Shown: positions 1-8,295 of the stretch, piece after piece
Position numbering within the stretch: the first letter of the stretch is position 1
Layout: the number at the start of each line of letters is the position of its first letter
Source of the DNA: GCA-002708145 sp045562755
Lineage (GTDB): Bacteria > Chloroflexota > Dehalococcoidia > Lucifugimonadales > Lucifugimonadaceae
Direction: 5' to 3'
NCBI GenBank assembly: GCA_045562755.1
Contig: JBJKVF010000004.1
Coordinates: forward strand, 62,001 to 126,000
Length of the DNA: 64,000 bases
Program-made: the position numbers and the translations under genes
The notes under the pieces: generated by a model
Databases searched by the model: none
Told to the model about the DNA's origin: nothing
Seen by the model: the letters and a program-made list of their open reading frames with translations, nothing else

Positions 1-1
1 A

Positions 2-319
2 TCTTACACTGGAATGATTGCTAGTATAGCTGGATTAGAGAATGCTGCTGGAGATGTGGCTGATAGTGGCCCATATCCTGGATTTGCATTAATGTCTATA
101 GAGCAAATTCTAAGAGCAAATCCTGACATGATTTTTACTATCACTCCCGCACCTGAACCTGCACCAAGATTGTCTCAATCATTAGGATTTATTCCTCCTT
201 TCCAAGGTCTAAAAGCTATGAGAGCAAATAAGATAATTGAATCAGATGTTGTGATTTTTCTTAATTCACCTGGTCCAAGAATTGTAGATGCTGTTGCTTT
301 TATGAAAGAAAACTTTTAA
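2..319 (+). CDS. BtuF/FecB-type ABC transporter substrate-binding protein, C-terminal part
   Basis: The frame is open from the left edge of the window, so this is the last ~105 codons of a gene that starts outside; the ATG at 14 is internal. The text matches the C-terminal lobe of periplasmic helical-backbone binding proteins that deliver cobalamin, haem or Fe(III)-siderophores: an alternating strand/helix pattern, a segment of the type 'EQILRANPDMIF' and a final helix that closes the lobe. It is followed after 11 bases by a FecCD permease and then an ABC ATPase, the usual F-C-D order. The ligand cannot be read from this fragment. Cobalamin is attractive because corrinoid enzymes are encoded in the same window, but iron chelates are equally possible. 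Confidence 0.75.
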   Translation, partial: SYTGMIASIAGLENAAGDVADSGPYPGFALMSIEQILRANPDMIFTITPAPEPAPRLSQSLGFIPPFQGLKAMRANKIIESDVVIFLNSPGPRIVDAVAFMKENF

Positions 320-330
320 ATTTATAAATA

Positions 331-1311
331 TTGGTAAAATATTATTCATATGCACTTTTATCTATTATTCTAATTATTTCGGTATATTGGGGTTTATTTA
401 AGGGCGCATATGATAATTCTTTAGGTGAAGTATTTTCAGTAATTATCAATCGTGATGAGTCAAATCTTTTATATACTATTGTTTGGGATATAAGAATTCC
501 AAGGTTATTGTGTAGTTTTATTGTGGGTTGTAGCTTGGGTCTTTCAGGAGCCTTAATACAACTTTCAACCCGTTCTCCTTTTGGAGACCCTCATATATTT
601 GGAGTGGGCGGTGGAGCAAGTTTTTTTAAGGCTTTCGTTGTTGCCGGTATCATTACTTTTACTAATATAAATTTATTTATTGCAAGTATATTTGGCGGAT
701 TAATAATTTCATCTATACTTGTAGTTTTACTTTACAGAAAAGATTTTCCTCCTATAAAAATTACAATCATTGGTATTGCATTAGGAGCTATTAGCGTAGC
801 ACTTAGCACTGGAGTTGTTTCTTATGGAAAAGTTTTTCCGTCACAAGCTATAGGACTAATTTCTGGGTCCTTTTCATCAAGCTCATGGGAGATATTTTCA
901 TATTTGCTTATTGTATTTTTATTATCTCTGATTACTTCTATTTTTATTGCTAAATCATTTACTCCATTACTCTTAGGCGATACTCTTGCTAAGACATTGG
1001 GAATTGATCCGCCAAAATCTAGATTAGTTTGCATAACTATAGCTGGTTTGCTTGCTTCAGCCTCAGTTTATGCTGCAGGTATAGTTGGTTTTGTTGGATT
1101 ATTATCCCCTCATGTTGCTAGAGCTATATTGGGCAATGATTCAAAAAAATTATTATTGCTTACTACACTAATCGGTGGGATATTTGTACTTTTTTGTGAT
1201 CAAATGGCTAGAAGTCTTTTCTCACCAAGTGAATTGCCTGTTGGTATGGTAACTACTGCATTTGCAGCCCCTTTAATGATTTATATAGGGTATAAGTTGA
1301 GGCTTAGATGA
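331..1311 (+). CDS. FecCD/BtuC-family ABC transporter permease
   Basis: 326 residues, almost entirely hydrophobic, with about nine to ten membrane segments. It has the family landmarks: an early 'RIPR' motif before 'SGALIQ' (the usual form is RLPR...GA.LQ), and a C-terminal 'GFVGLLSPHVAR' block that forms the coupling region facing the ATPase. It is the membrane channel of a BtuCD-type importer for a metal chelate. The start is TTG at 331; no ATG in frame would keep the first helix. The stop overlaps the ATPase start (ATGA), indicating translational coupling. The substrate is not readable; cobalamin or iron chelate are the candidates. Confidence 0.85.
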   Translation: MVKYYSYALLSIILIISVYWGLFKGAYDNSLGEVFSVIINRDESNLLYTIVWDIRIPRLLCSFIVGCSLGLSGALIQLSTRSPFGDPHIFGVGGGASFFKAFVVAGIITFTNINLFIASIFGGLIISSILVVLLYRKDFPPIKITIIGIALGAISVALSTGVVSYGKVFPSQAIGLISGSFSSSSWEIFSYLLIVFLLSLITSIFIAKSFTPLLLGDTLAKTLGIDPPKSRLVCITIAGLLASASVYAAGIVGFVGLLSPHVARAILGNDSKKLLLLTTLIGGIFVLFCDQMARSLFSPSELPVGMVTTAFAAPLMIYIGYKLRLR

Positions 1312-1955
1312 GAATGTTATTTGAAAATGTAAATTATTCTATAAATAATATAAAGATTTTAAGTAATATCAATATTTCAATATCTTCTGGAAAATTTACA
1401 AGTATTGTTGGTCGTAATGGTTCAGGAAAAACTACTTTACTCGGAATTCTTACATCTAATATTCAACCAACAGATGGAAAGATAATGGTACCATCTGATA
1501 AAAAATTCTCTTATATACCTCAAAAAATACAGGATCCTCCATTCTTAAAAGTATTTGAAATTGTAATGGCTGGAATGACATTATTAGATATTGACGACAA
1601 ATATAAATATAAATTGATAGATAAATATCTTTCTAAGTGTGGAATTTTGAAATTATATTCTAAATACTTTTATGATTTATCCGAGGGAGAAAAACAGAGA
1701 GTTTGGCTTGCTTTTTGTCTTTCTCAATCTAGAGACATTATTATAATGGATGAACCTTTATCTTCAATTGATCAAGATTCTAAACTCGAATTCTATCAAC
1801 TACTTGGAGAAATTCAATCTTCTGATAAAACGCTAATACTAGTGACCCATGATATAGAATCAGCATTGATATTCTCTGATGAAATCATTCATATGAATGA
1901 AGGGAAAATTGATTTTTCTGGTAGTGTTTTAGATTTTCGAAAAAAAAATAACTAA
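1308..1955 (+). CDS. ABC transporter ATP-binding protein of the BtuCD/FecCDE type
   Basis: 215 residues, short for the family (usually about 250). Visible motifs are Walker A GRNGSGKT at 35-42, Q-loop Gln72, signature LSEGE at 124-128, Walker B IIIMDEP at 144-150 and switch His181. It powers the importer formed with the preceding permease and overlaps it by 4 bases. The C-terminus ends in a run of Lys/Asn codons (AAA AAA AAT AAC) and the TAA at 1953-1955 touches the CCA end of the convergent tmRNA gene. On the other strand those A-rich codons are a T9 tract that may terminate ssrA. Confidence 0.85.
   Translation: MRMLFENVNYSINNIKILSNINISISSGKFTSIVGRNGSGKTTLLGILTSNIQPTDGKIMVPSDKKFSYIPQKIQDPPFLKVFEIVMAGMTLLDIDDKYKYKLIDKYLSKCGILKLYSKYFYDLSEGEKQRVWLAFCLSQSRDIIIMDEPLSSIDQDSKLEFYQLLGEIQSSDKTLILVTHDIESALIFSDEIIHMNEGKIDFSGSVLDFRKKNN
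1940..1948 (-). terminator. Putative T-tract terminator of ssrA inside the ATPase gene
   Basis: On the minus strand, eight bases beyond the tmRNA CCA (1956-1958), there is an uninterrupted run of nine T residues. The GC-rich T-arm/acceptor stem of the tmRNA could act as the hairpin of an intrinsic terminator. The same bases encode the C-terminal Lys-rich tail of the convergent ABC ATPase. Function is inferred from position only. Confidence 0.4.
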
Positions 1956-2311
1956 TGGTGGAGACGGGGGAGAGTTGAACTCCCCGTCCAGAAAAGTTAC
2001 AATTTTGACCTCTACGAGTGTAGCCGTCGGTAAAAATCTTATCATTGTAAAAATCCCGTCGGCCGAAATTACAATGACCAGTTAGTGGGTACTTGATTGT
2101 ATGATACTAACAACTCATACACTGCAACTCGACTAATCGTCGCTCAAAAAATTCCATCGAGCAAAAAAAATTTTGAACGTCGCTAACTATTTATTAAGCA
2201 GCGAGAGCGAATTCTTTATCGCCATTTATAATTTTGCCGCTTTTTACGTGGTGCACGGCGCCACGACCCGCAAATCAAAAAACTAAATTCCTGTCTAAAC
2301 CACGCGTCCCC
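1956..2311 (-). ncRNA. ssrA: tmRNA (transfer-messenger RNA)
   Basis: 356 nt, one-piece tmRNA. Read on the minus strand it begins GGGGACG at 2311 and ends CGTCTCC plus an encoded CCA at 1956. These ends form a 7-bp acceptor stem with a G.U at the third pair, the alanine identity signal. The T-arm (GGGGAGTTCAACTCTCCCC) precedes the 3' end. The tag frame runs from GGC at 2236-2238 to a double TAA at 2191-2196 and encodes GKIINGDKEFALAA, a 14-residue tag with the standard ALAA degron. It starts with Gly like the Bacillus subtilis tag. It rescues stalled ribosomes together with SmpB, whose gene lies just upstream on the same strand. Confidence 0.95.
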
Positions 2312-2319
2312 ATATTTCT

Positions 2320-2325
2320 ATTATA
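2320..2325 (-). promoter_or_regulatory. Probable -10 box of ssrA
   Basis: TATAAT on the minus strand lies 8 bases before the first G of the mature tmRNA, the right place for a -10 element if transcription begins at or near the mature 5' end. No recognisable TTGACA-like -35 box is present at 16-18 bases; the upstream bases are the AT-rich 3' end of smpB. Confidence 0.45.
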
Positions 2326-2337
2326 TATTTATATATA

Positions 2338-2814
2338 TTACTTTTGGAAATCAGATATTCGTTTTTTCATTGCTCGTTCAATAGTTCTATCAGAATCTCT
2401 CTTTTTTATTACTTCTCTTTTATCATACTGCTTTTTGCCCAATCCAAGTCCAAAAAGTAACTTGGCTACACGATGTTTAATGTACACCTTAAGTGGGATA
2501 GCAGTAAACCCAGACTTTTCAATCTCGGTTTTTATATAATTTATTTGTTTTTTTGTGAGTAACAATTTTTTTGACCTGTAAGGATCGTGCTGGTTTATTT
2601 CACCAGCTGGTTCATATATTGGAATATTCGTATTTTCTAGCCAGGCTTCGTTGTTTTTTATATAGATATATCCTTCTGAAATACTTATTTTTCCTTGCCT
2701 AATAGATTTTATTTCTGTCCCCAGAAGTACTAAACCTGCCTCGAAAGTTTCAGAAATAGAATAGTCGTATCTCGCTTTGCGGTTAGTTGCTAGACTTGTA
2801 TCTTTTTTATTCAT
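2338..2814 (-). CDS. smpB: SsrA-binding protein SmpB
   Basis: 158 residues, normal length for SmpB. It begins with 'NRKARYDYSI', continues with 'LGTEIKSIRQGK' and 'DPYRSKKLLL', and has a basic C-terminal tail ('TIERAMKKR') that enters the mRNA channel of stalled ribosomes; all are family landmarks. It binds tmRNA and brings Ala-tmRNA to stalled ribosomes for trans-translation. The gene lies immediately upstream of ssrA on the same strand and one base after ctpA, so the two partners of the rescue system are neighbours. Confidence 0.97.
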   Translation of the reverse strand: MNKKDTSLATNRKARYDYSISETFEAGLVLLGTEIKSIRQGKISISEGYIYIKNNEAWLENTNIPIYEPAGEINQHDPYRSKKLLLTKKQINYIKTEIEKSGFTAIPLKVYIKHRVAKLLFGLGLGKKQYDKREVIKKRDSDRTIERAMKKRISDFQK

Positions 2815-2815
2815 A

Positions 2816-4027
2816 TTAGTTATTTATCTCGTAATTTAATTGTGTAAGTGCTGCATCTAGTTGTAAGTCAATAAAATTTTCATCATATGAGTTTGAATTT
2901 GTTACTATAGTATTCTCGATAATTACATCAGGAGTTATACCTTTACCTTCTATTTGTCTACCATCTGGAGTGTACCATCTTCCGATAGTTACATAAATTC
3001 CTCCTTCATTTGATAGAGAGCTCATCATATTTACGCTCCCTTTTCCAAATGTTTTCTCACCAATTATTACAGATCTATTATGATCTTGTAATGCTCCAGC
3101 AAGTACCTCGGAACCACTCGCGGAATATCTATCCACTAAAGTGACAATTGGTATGTTGGTGTAATCTTCAGTTTTCCTAACTTTCCAATTTTCTCTGTTA
3201 CCATCTGAAGTTATTTCATAAGTAATTAATCCTTCGTCAATGAATAGGGATGCGACATCAACAGTAGAGCTAAGAAGTCCACCCGGATTTCCTCTTAAGT
3301 CTAATATAAAACCATTTTTATTTTGACTGGTATATTTTTCAAAAATTGAAATAATTTCATCATGAGTTGTAGCCGTGAACTGAGAAATAATAATTCTAAC
3401 AAAATCAGTCTCAGGTACTTCATAAGTATCTACACTTGGAGTGTCTATAGTGTCTCTTATAATTGTTATGTCAAGTTCATTTTCTACCCCAATTCTTTTT
3501 ATAGTAAGGTTCACAGGGGTACCTTTTTTTCCTCTAATTTTGTTAACAGCTTCATTTAAAGTCATTTTTGTGGAGTCTTCACCATCAATTCGTATTATTC
3601 TATCTCCAGCTTTTATTCCCGCATCTTCTGCAGGGGTGTTTGGAAGAGGTTTTGTAATTAATATTCCGTTATTATCCGGGGAGGCTTCCACGTTTGCACC
3701 TATACCACCAAAATGCCCCATAAAACTTTCTTGATCAATTTTAAATGTCTCAGGCGGAACGTATGAAGTATATGGGTCATTTAAGGAATTTAGCATGCCT
3801 CTAATTGCTTCTTCTGCAAGTTTTTCAGACTTTAGATTATCTTTATCTATGTATTCATTAGATAAAATTTCGTAAGCTTCCCAAATAATTTCAAGTTCTT
3901 CAGATAAATTCTGATTTACAACTAAATTGTCTTCTTTTATATTTTCAGTATTACTGAGTGTGTTTGAATTCTCAGAGCAAGAAAAGATAAGTAGAAATAA
4001 TAAAATTATATATATAATATTTTTCAT
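2816..4027 (-). CDS. ctpA: C-terminal processing peptidase (S41 family), lipoprotein
   Basis: 403 residues. A hydrophobic N-terminus ends in a lipobox (LIFSC, Cys17), so the protein is probably lipid-anchored on the outer face of the membrane. A PDZ domain spans about 104-180. The S41 catalytic domain contains 'DLRGNPGG' at 243-250, the nucleophile Ser304 in 'SGSE' and the general-base Lys329 in 'TFGKG'; the 25-residue spacing is that of the Ser/Lys dyad. Such enzymes trim the C-termini of secreted proteins. The 90-base gap upstream has TATACT at 4050-4055 and TTGTTA at 4071-4076 (15-base spacer) on the minus strand, a weak promoter candidate that could start a ctpA-smpB transcript. Confidence 0.9.
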   Translation of the reverse strand: MKNIIYIILLFLLIFSCSENSNTLSNTENIKEDNLVVNQNLSEELEIIWEAYEILSNEYIDKDNLKSEKLAEEAIRGMLNSLNDPYTSYVPPETFKIDQESFMGHFGGIGANVEASPDNNGILITKPLPNTPAEDAGIKAGDRIIRIDGEDSTKMTLNEAVNKIRGKKGTPVNLTIKRIGVENELDITIIRDTIDTPSVDTYEVPETDFVRIIISQFTATTHDEIISIFEKYTSQNKNGFILDLRGNPGGLLSSTVDVASLFIDEGLITYEITSDGNRENWKVRKTEDYTNIPIVTLVDRYSASGSEVLAGALQDHNRSVIIGEKTFGKGSVNMMSSLSNEGGIYVTIGRWYTPDGRQIEGKGITPDVIIENTIVTNSNSYDENFIDLQLDAALTQLNYEINN

Positions 4028-4117
4028 ATTATCTATTTTACTTGGATTTAGTATAGTATTCTAGTACTACTAACAACTTTACATAACAATGATAGTGCGA
4101 CGTTACCTATCTGAGAG

Positions 4118-5251
4118 TTAAGTGAAAAAATGTTTAATAGTAGATTTAATTTCCTTAATTCCCCAGTTTTTTTTTGCTGAGGTTACAATAATGTCTTCGT
4201 AAATTATTCCTGTTTCATTGATTTTTTTGTATATATTGTTGTCTATGCTATCAATTTCATTCTTTACTAATAAATCTTTTTTATTTAGCACTAAAATTTT
4301 TGGTTTATTTCCTATGTCTAGATCTGATAACTGGTTATTAACTATTTTGATTTGCTCAATTAAATATGGGCTTGATACATCAGTTATATGAAGTAGTAAT
4401 TCAGCGCTAATTGATTCTTCAAGTGTTGTCTTAAATGCTGCTACTAATATTGGTGGGAGTTTGTTAACGAATCCTACTGTGTCACTAATTATGCAATTAA
4501 GATTTGAATTAATATACAATTTTCTAGAAGTTGTATCTAAAGTTGAAAATAATTGATTTTTTTCAATTACTTTTGATGTAGTCAGATTATTAAATAAGGC
4601 TGATTTTCCTGCATTTGTGTATCCTACAAGAGAAACATTATGAACTAATGTGTTAGATCTATTATTTCTCTGATTTTCTCTCTGCTTTTGTATTTTGGTT
4701 ATATCATTCTTTATTCTATTAATTTTTTTTCTAACTAACCTTCTGTCTGTTTCTATCTGTGTTTCCCCTGGTCCTCTAGTGCCTACCCCTCCTCCTAATC
4801 TTTCTAGATGAGACCATTGTCCCGCTAATCTTGGTAATAAATATTCTGTTTGTGCAAGTTCAATTTGTAAACGTCCTTCTTTTGTACTTGCTCTTTGAGC
4901 AAATACATCGATGATAAGCGCAGTTCTGTCAATAACTTTTATTTTCAAATAATCTTCGAGCATTCTTTGTTGATTAGGATTTAATTCATCGTCAAAAATT
5001 GCTACCTGAATTTTGTTTTCATTTATTAGACTTTTTAGTTCATTCAATTTACCCTTGCCTACATATGTTTGGCTAGGTGTATTAAGTGATTGAGTAAGTC
5101 TAATTATAGGATTAGTTTGAGCGGCAAATGCTAATTGGGAAAGCTCAGAAAGAGAGTCAGATATACTCCAATTGTTATCATGATTTCGAAGATTTATTCC
5201 TACTAGAATAGCCCTCTCATAAAATGGTCCAGTTGTGTAGGTTTTAGCCAT
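4118..5251 (-). CDS. hflX: Ribosome-associated GTPase HflX
   Basis: 377 residues. The N-terminal half has the HflX-specific 'YVGKGKL' and 'FDDELNPNQQR' segments. A Gly-rich linker follows ('GGVGTRGPGETQIE'), then a coiled-coil-like basic stretch at about 170-200. The G domain has P-loop GYTNAGKS at 210-217, DTVGF as G3 and NKKD as G4. HflX splits stalled or hibernating 70S ribosomes, so it fits thematically beside smpB/ssrA. It lies 10 bases downstream of dapL in the same run. Confidence 0.93.
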   Translation of the reverse strand: MAKTYTTGPFYERAILVGINLRNHDNNWSISDSLSELSQLAFAAQTNPIIRLTQSLNTPSQTYVGKGKLNELKSLINENKIQVAIFDDELNPNQQRMLEDYLKIKVIDRTALIIDVFAQRASTKEGRLQIELAQTEYLLPRLAGQWSHLERLGGGVGTRGPGETQIETDRRLVRKKINRIKNDITKIQKQRENQRNNRSNTLVHNVSLVGYTNAGKSALFNNLTTSKVIEKNQLFSTLDTTSRKLYINSNLNCIISDTVGFVNKLPPILVAAFKTTLEESISAELLLHITDVSSPYLIEQIKIVNNQLSDLDIGNKPKILVLNKKDLLVKNEIDSIDNNIYKKINETGIIYEDIIVTSAKKNWGIKEIKSTIKHFFT

Positions 5252-5261
5252 TATTTACCAT

Positions 5262-6428
5262 TTATGAGCTAACTCTTATTTTTGATATACGCTTTAGTCC
5301 TTCATCAATTTGATCATCCGGAATAGTTAGTGAAAGCCTTATATAGCCTTCGCCTGCATCACCATATCCATTGCCTGGTGTGACAACGACATTTGCTTCA
5401 TTTAATAGTTTCTCAGCAAATTGAGCTGAGGTATATCCTTTTGGTACTGGGGTCCAAATATATAAACCTCCCTTAGGTTTTACGGTACTTACACCAATAC
5501 TATTTAGGGCATCAACGACTTTATCTCTTCTTTTTTTATAAATTTCATTATTTTGTTTATACCAATCTTCGCTAAGATTAATAGCAGTTATTCCCATATA
5601 TTGGTTAGACTGAGATAGCCCAGAATCTATGTTTGATTTTACTCTCATTAGTGCATTTATCATATCTTTGTTACCGGCAGCCATACCTACTCTCCATCCT
5701 GTCATATTGGCAGTTTTTGATAAAGAGTGAAATTCTATCGCAATATCCATAGCACCATCAATCTGTAATATACTTGGAGCAACATAATCATCATATGTAA
5801 CTTCTGTGTAAGCTGCATCATGTAGAAGTGCTATATCAAATTCTCTACAGAACTTAACAGCTTCTTCAAAAAAAGAAATAGGAGCTATTGCACCTGTTGG
5901 ATTATTGGGGTAATTTAACCATAAAGTTTTAGCTTTTTTTGCTATGTCAGTTGGAATTAAAGAAAAATCTACAAGGTATTGGTTTTTTTCTTCTAGGTTC
6001 AAGAAATGAGTTTTTCCTCCAGCAAACATTGTGCCTATTTCGTATACAGGGTATGCAGGATTTGTGCTTAGCGATATATCACCAGGGTCGATAAAACAAA
6101 GAGCAGCATGAGCTATACCTTCTTTGGCTCCAATTAGATTAATTATTTCTGTCTCATAATCTAAATTAACATTAAACCTTCTTTTATAAAATTCTGCCAC
6201 GGATTTACGAAATTCTGGCAAACCTTCACTCTCTGGATACTTGTGATTCTCAGGTTTTTGAGCAGATTCAATAAGTGAGTCTATGACTTTTTTTGGAGTA
6301 GGAATATCTGGATCTCCTATCCCAAATGAAATTACATCAATCCCTTGTTTCTTTTTTTCAGCAATAGCTCTTGATATGTTAACAAAAAGATATGGTGGTA
6401 ATTGTTCAACTCTTTTAGCAAATTTCAT
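5262..6428 (-). CDS. dapL: LL-diaminopimelate aminotransferase
   Basis: 388 residues, a fold-type I PLP aminotransferase. 'ISFGIGDPDIPTP' near residue 33, 'NYPNNPTGA' at 172-180 and the PLP-binding lysine Lys238 in 'SLSKTANMTGWR' are visible. The overall text matches the DapL group that converts tetrahydrodipicolinate directly to LL-diaminopimelate, bypassing the succinyl/acetyl route. The assignment over a generic aspartate-type aminotransferase rests on this resemblance and on dapF 13 bases upstream. Its product would be the substrate of that epimerase. Confidence 0.85.
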   Translation of the reverse strand: MKFAKRVEQLPPYLFVNISRAIAEKKKQGIDVISFGIGDPDIPTPKKVIDSLIESAQKPENHKYPESEGLPEFRKSVAEFYKRRFNVNLDYETEIINLIGAKEGIAHAALCFIDPGDISLSTNPAYPVYEIGTMFAGGKTHFLNLEEKNQYLVDFSLIPTDIAKKAKTLWLNYPNNPTGAIAPISFFEEAVKFCREFDIALLHDAAYTEVTYDDYVAPSILQIDGAMDIAIEFHSLSKTANMTGWRVGMAAGNKDMINALMRVKSNIDSGLSQSNQYMGITAINLSEDWYKQNNEIYKKRRDKVVDALNSIGVSTVKPKGGLYIWTPVPKGYTSAQFAEKLLNEANVVVTPGNGYGDAGEGYIRLSLTIPDDQIDEGLKRISKIRVSS

Positions 6429-6441
6429 AATTTATTTATCC

Positions 6442-7314
6442 TTATTTATTTTTAATTTCCCATTTCCCTGTGAAAACTTCTTCTGTAGGTCCTTCAAGAT
6501 ACGCCTCACCATCATTATCCCATGAAATTTTTAGTATTCCTCCATCAAGTATTACTTCTACTGCATCTTTAATAAAGCCTAATTTTCTTGCTGCGCAAGC
6601 TGACGCTGTACTGCCTGTTCCTGAAGATAGTGTTTCTCCCTCTCCTCTTTCAAATATTCTTGCACGTATTTTTTCATAATTAATAATGTTAACTATCTCA
6701 AAATTGATTCTGTTTGGAAAAAGTTTGTGATTTTCAACTATTGGACCAATTTCGTTTAGGGGAAATTCTTCTACAGGTGTATCAAGTATGCATACAGCAT
6801 GAGGGTTACCAATAGATAAACATGTAATTTTTATCTCACTAAATTTAGGATGATTAATGCGTAATAAGTGATTTTCAATCATGGTATTATTCTCAATTTT
6901 ATTGACATCAACAGGTATTTCTTTCGGATTGAAATTAGGTTTACCCATAGCTACTTTTCCGGAAATCATTTTTCCATCAAGTATTTTAGGCCAAACAGTT
7001 CTTATACCTCCTAATGTTTCTATAATAAGAGTATTATTTTCAGGAAGACATATTTTATTATCAATAATGAATTTTGAGAATAACCTTATCCCATTTCCAC
7101 TCATCTCAGCTTCAGATCCATCAGTATTAAAAACTCGCATTTTTATAGTTGCAGAATCAGAGTTTTCCGCCACTACAATTCCGTCAGATCCAACCCCGAA
7201 TTTTGGATCGCCTATTTTTTTTGACAATTCTTCTAATGAAAGATTTAAACCTCTTCCATCAATAGCAATATATCCATTGCCAGCACCCTGTAATTTTGTG
7301 AAATTAATGATCAT
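6442..7314 (-). CDS. dapF: Diaminopimelate epimerase homologue with both catalytic Cys replaced by Ser
   Basis: 290 residues with the complete two-lobed DapF architecture: 'GAGNGYIAIDG' at the N-terminus (usually GNDF), 'NTDGSEAEMSGNGIR' at 63-77, 'SIGNPHAV' at 167-174 and 'ERGEGETLSSGTG' at 222-234. In characterised DapF the two acid/base residues are Cys, in MCGNGxR and in ETxxCGTG. Here both are Ser (Ser72, codon 7099-7101; Ser231, codon 6622-6624). Everything around them is conserved, so it is not a decayed gene. It may be a slow or altered epimerase, or act on another substrate; context with dapL still favours LL- to meso-DAP conversion for lysine or cell wall. Confidence 0.85.
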   Translation of the reverse strand: MIINFTKLQGAGNGYIAIDGRGLNLSLEELSKKIGDPKFGVGSDGIVVAENSDSATIKMRVFNTDGSEAEMSGNGIRLFSKFIIDNKICLPENNTLIIETLGGIRTVWPKILDGKMISGKVAMGKPNFNPKEIPVDVNKIENNTMIENHLLRINHPKFSEIKITCLSIGNPHAVCILDTPVEEFPLNEIGPIVENHKLFPNRINFEIVNIINYEKIRARIFERGEGETLSSGTGSTASACAARKLGFIKDAVEVILDGGILKISWDNDGEAYLEGPTEEVFTGKWEIKNK

Positions 7315-7368
7315 AATGTTTATCTATTTATTTATTGTAAAAAAATATTATGATAAATTTGTAAAAAT

Positions 7369-8295
7369 TTAAGCATTAATCCATTTTTTTATAGCTATTT
7401 TTATTAAATCCAAACTTTTTTCTTCATTATTAAAGTCAAACCAATCTATTCTTGGGTCACTTTGCTTAAACCAATTATTTTGATGCCTTATTAATTTATT
7501 AGTTGAAATTATAGTTTTATTAATAGCTTCATCTTTTGACCATTCGCCATCAATAAACTTTATAAATTCTTTATAACCAATACTACTCATAGACTGTAAA
7601 CTAGCATCATATCCTTTACCAATCAAAGTCTTAACTTCTTCTAAAAAACCTTCCGATAGCATATTATCAACTCTTGAAATTACTCTTTTGTGAAGCAAAT
7701 TTCTATCAACATTTAATCCCAAAATTATGGCATCATATGGTTCTTCTTGATCTTTTTGAACTTTGTCATCAATAGAGCTATTTGCTATTTCTATTGATCT
7801 TATGACTCTTCTAGGATTCAATAAATCTGTTTGATTATATAACTTTTCTGATAAGTCTTTGAGTAAATTTTGGAGATGATTAATACCATGCAATTTAAGT
7901 TTTTTTTCTAAATTTGTTCTAAGTTCTAAGTTAGGCTTAACCTCTGGTATATTCCACCCCTCAATCAGCGACCAAATATACTGTCCTGATCCACCAATAA
8001 TTATTGGGATTTGTTTTTGTCTATGTAGCGAATTGATTATTTTTTTTGCAAGAATCAAAAAATTATTTATAGTAAAATTTTCATTTGGATTTAATATGTC
8101 TATCATATGATGCTTAGTTGAACTTAGCTCTTGTTTATTCGGTTTGGCAGTTCCAATATCTAAACCGCGATAAAATAATCTTGAATCAGCATTAATAATT
8201 TCAGTTCCAAGAGATTTGGCTAATTGTATAGCTAATTTAGATTTTCCACTTGCTGTAGCTCCAACAATTACGATTATCTTATTTTTCTTAGTCAT
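7369..8295 (-). CDS. miaA: tRNA dimethylallyltransferase
   Basis: 308 residues. P-loop GATASGKS at 12-19, then 'INADSRLFYRGLDIGTAKP' and 'HHMIDIL', and the C-terminal 'SIGYKEF' and 'RHQNNWFK' motifs typical of MiaA. It adds a dimethylallyl group to N6 of A37 in tRNAs reading U-starting codons. The start overlaps the end of tpiA by 8 bases. A prenyl-diphosphate user in the same run as a prenyl-synthase homologue is notable but may be coincidence. Confidence 0.95.
   Translation of the reverse strand: MTKKNKIIVIVGATASGKSKLAIQLAKSLGTEIINADSRLFYRGLDIGTAKPNKQELSSTKHHMIDILNPNENFTINNFLILAKKIINSLHRQKQIPIIIGGSGQYIWSLIEGWNIPEVKPNLELRTNLEKKLKLHGINHLQNLLKDLSEKLYNQTDLLNPRRVIRSIEIANSSIDDKVQKDQEEPYDAIILGLNVDRNLLHKRVISRVDNMLSEGFLEEVKTLIGKGYDASLQSMSSIGYKEFIKFIDGEWSKDEAINKTIISTNKLIRHQNNWFKQSDPRIDWFDFNNEEKSLDLIKIAIKKWINA

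Noticed and set aside
2234..2539. Open frame of 101 codons across ssrA and smpB on the plus strand
   Set aside because: Runs over the tmRNA 5' half and the smpB 3' end, both certain features.
6881..7372. Open frame of 163 codons on the plus strand opposite dapF
   Set aside because: Fully antisense to a clear dapF; hydrophobic, low-similarity text and no ribosome-binding site. A mirror of the coding strand in AT-rich DNA.
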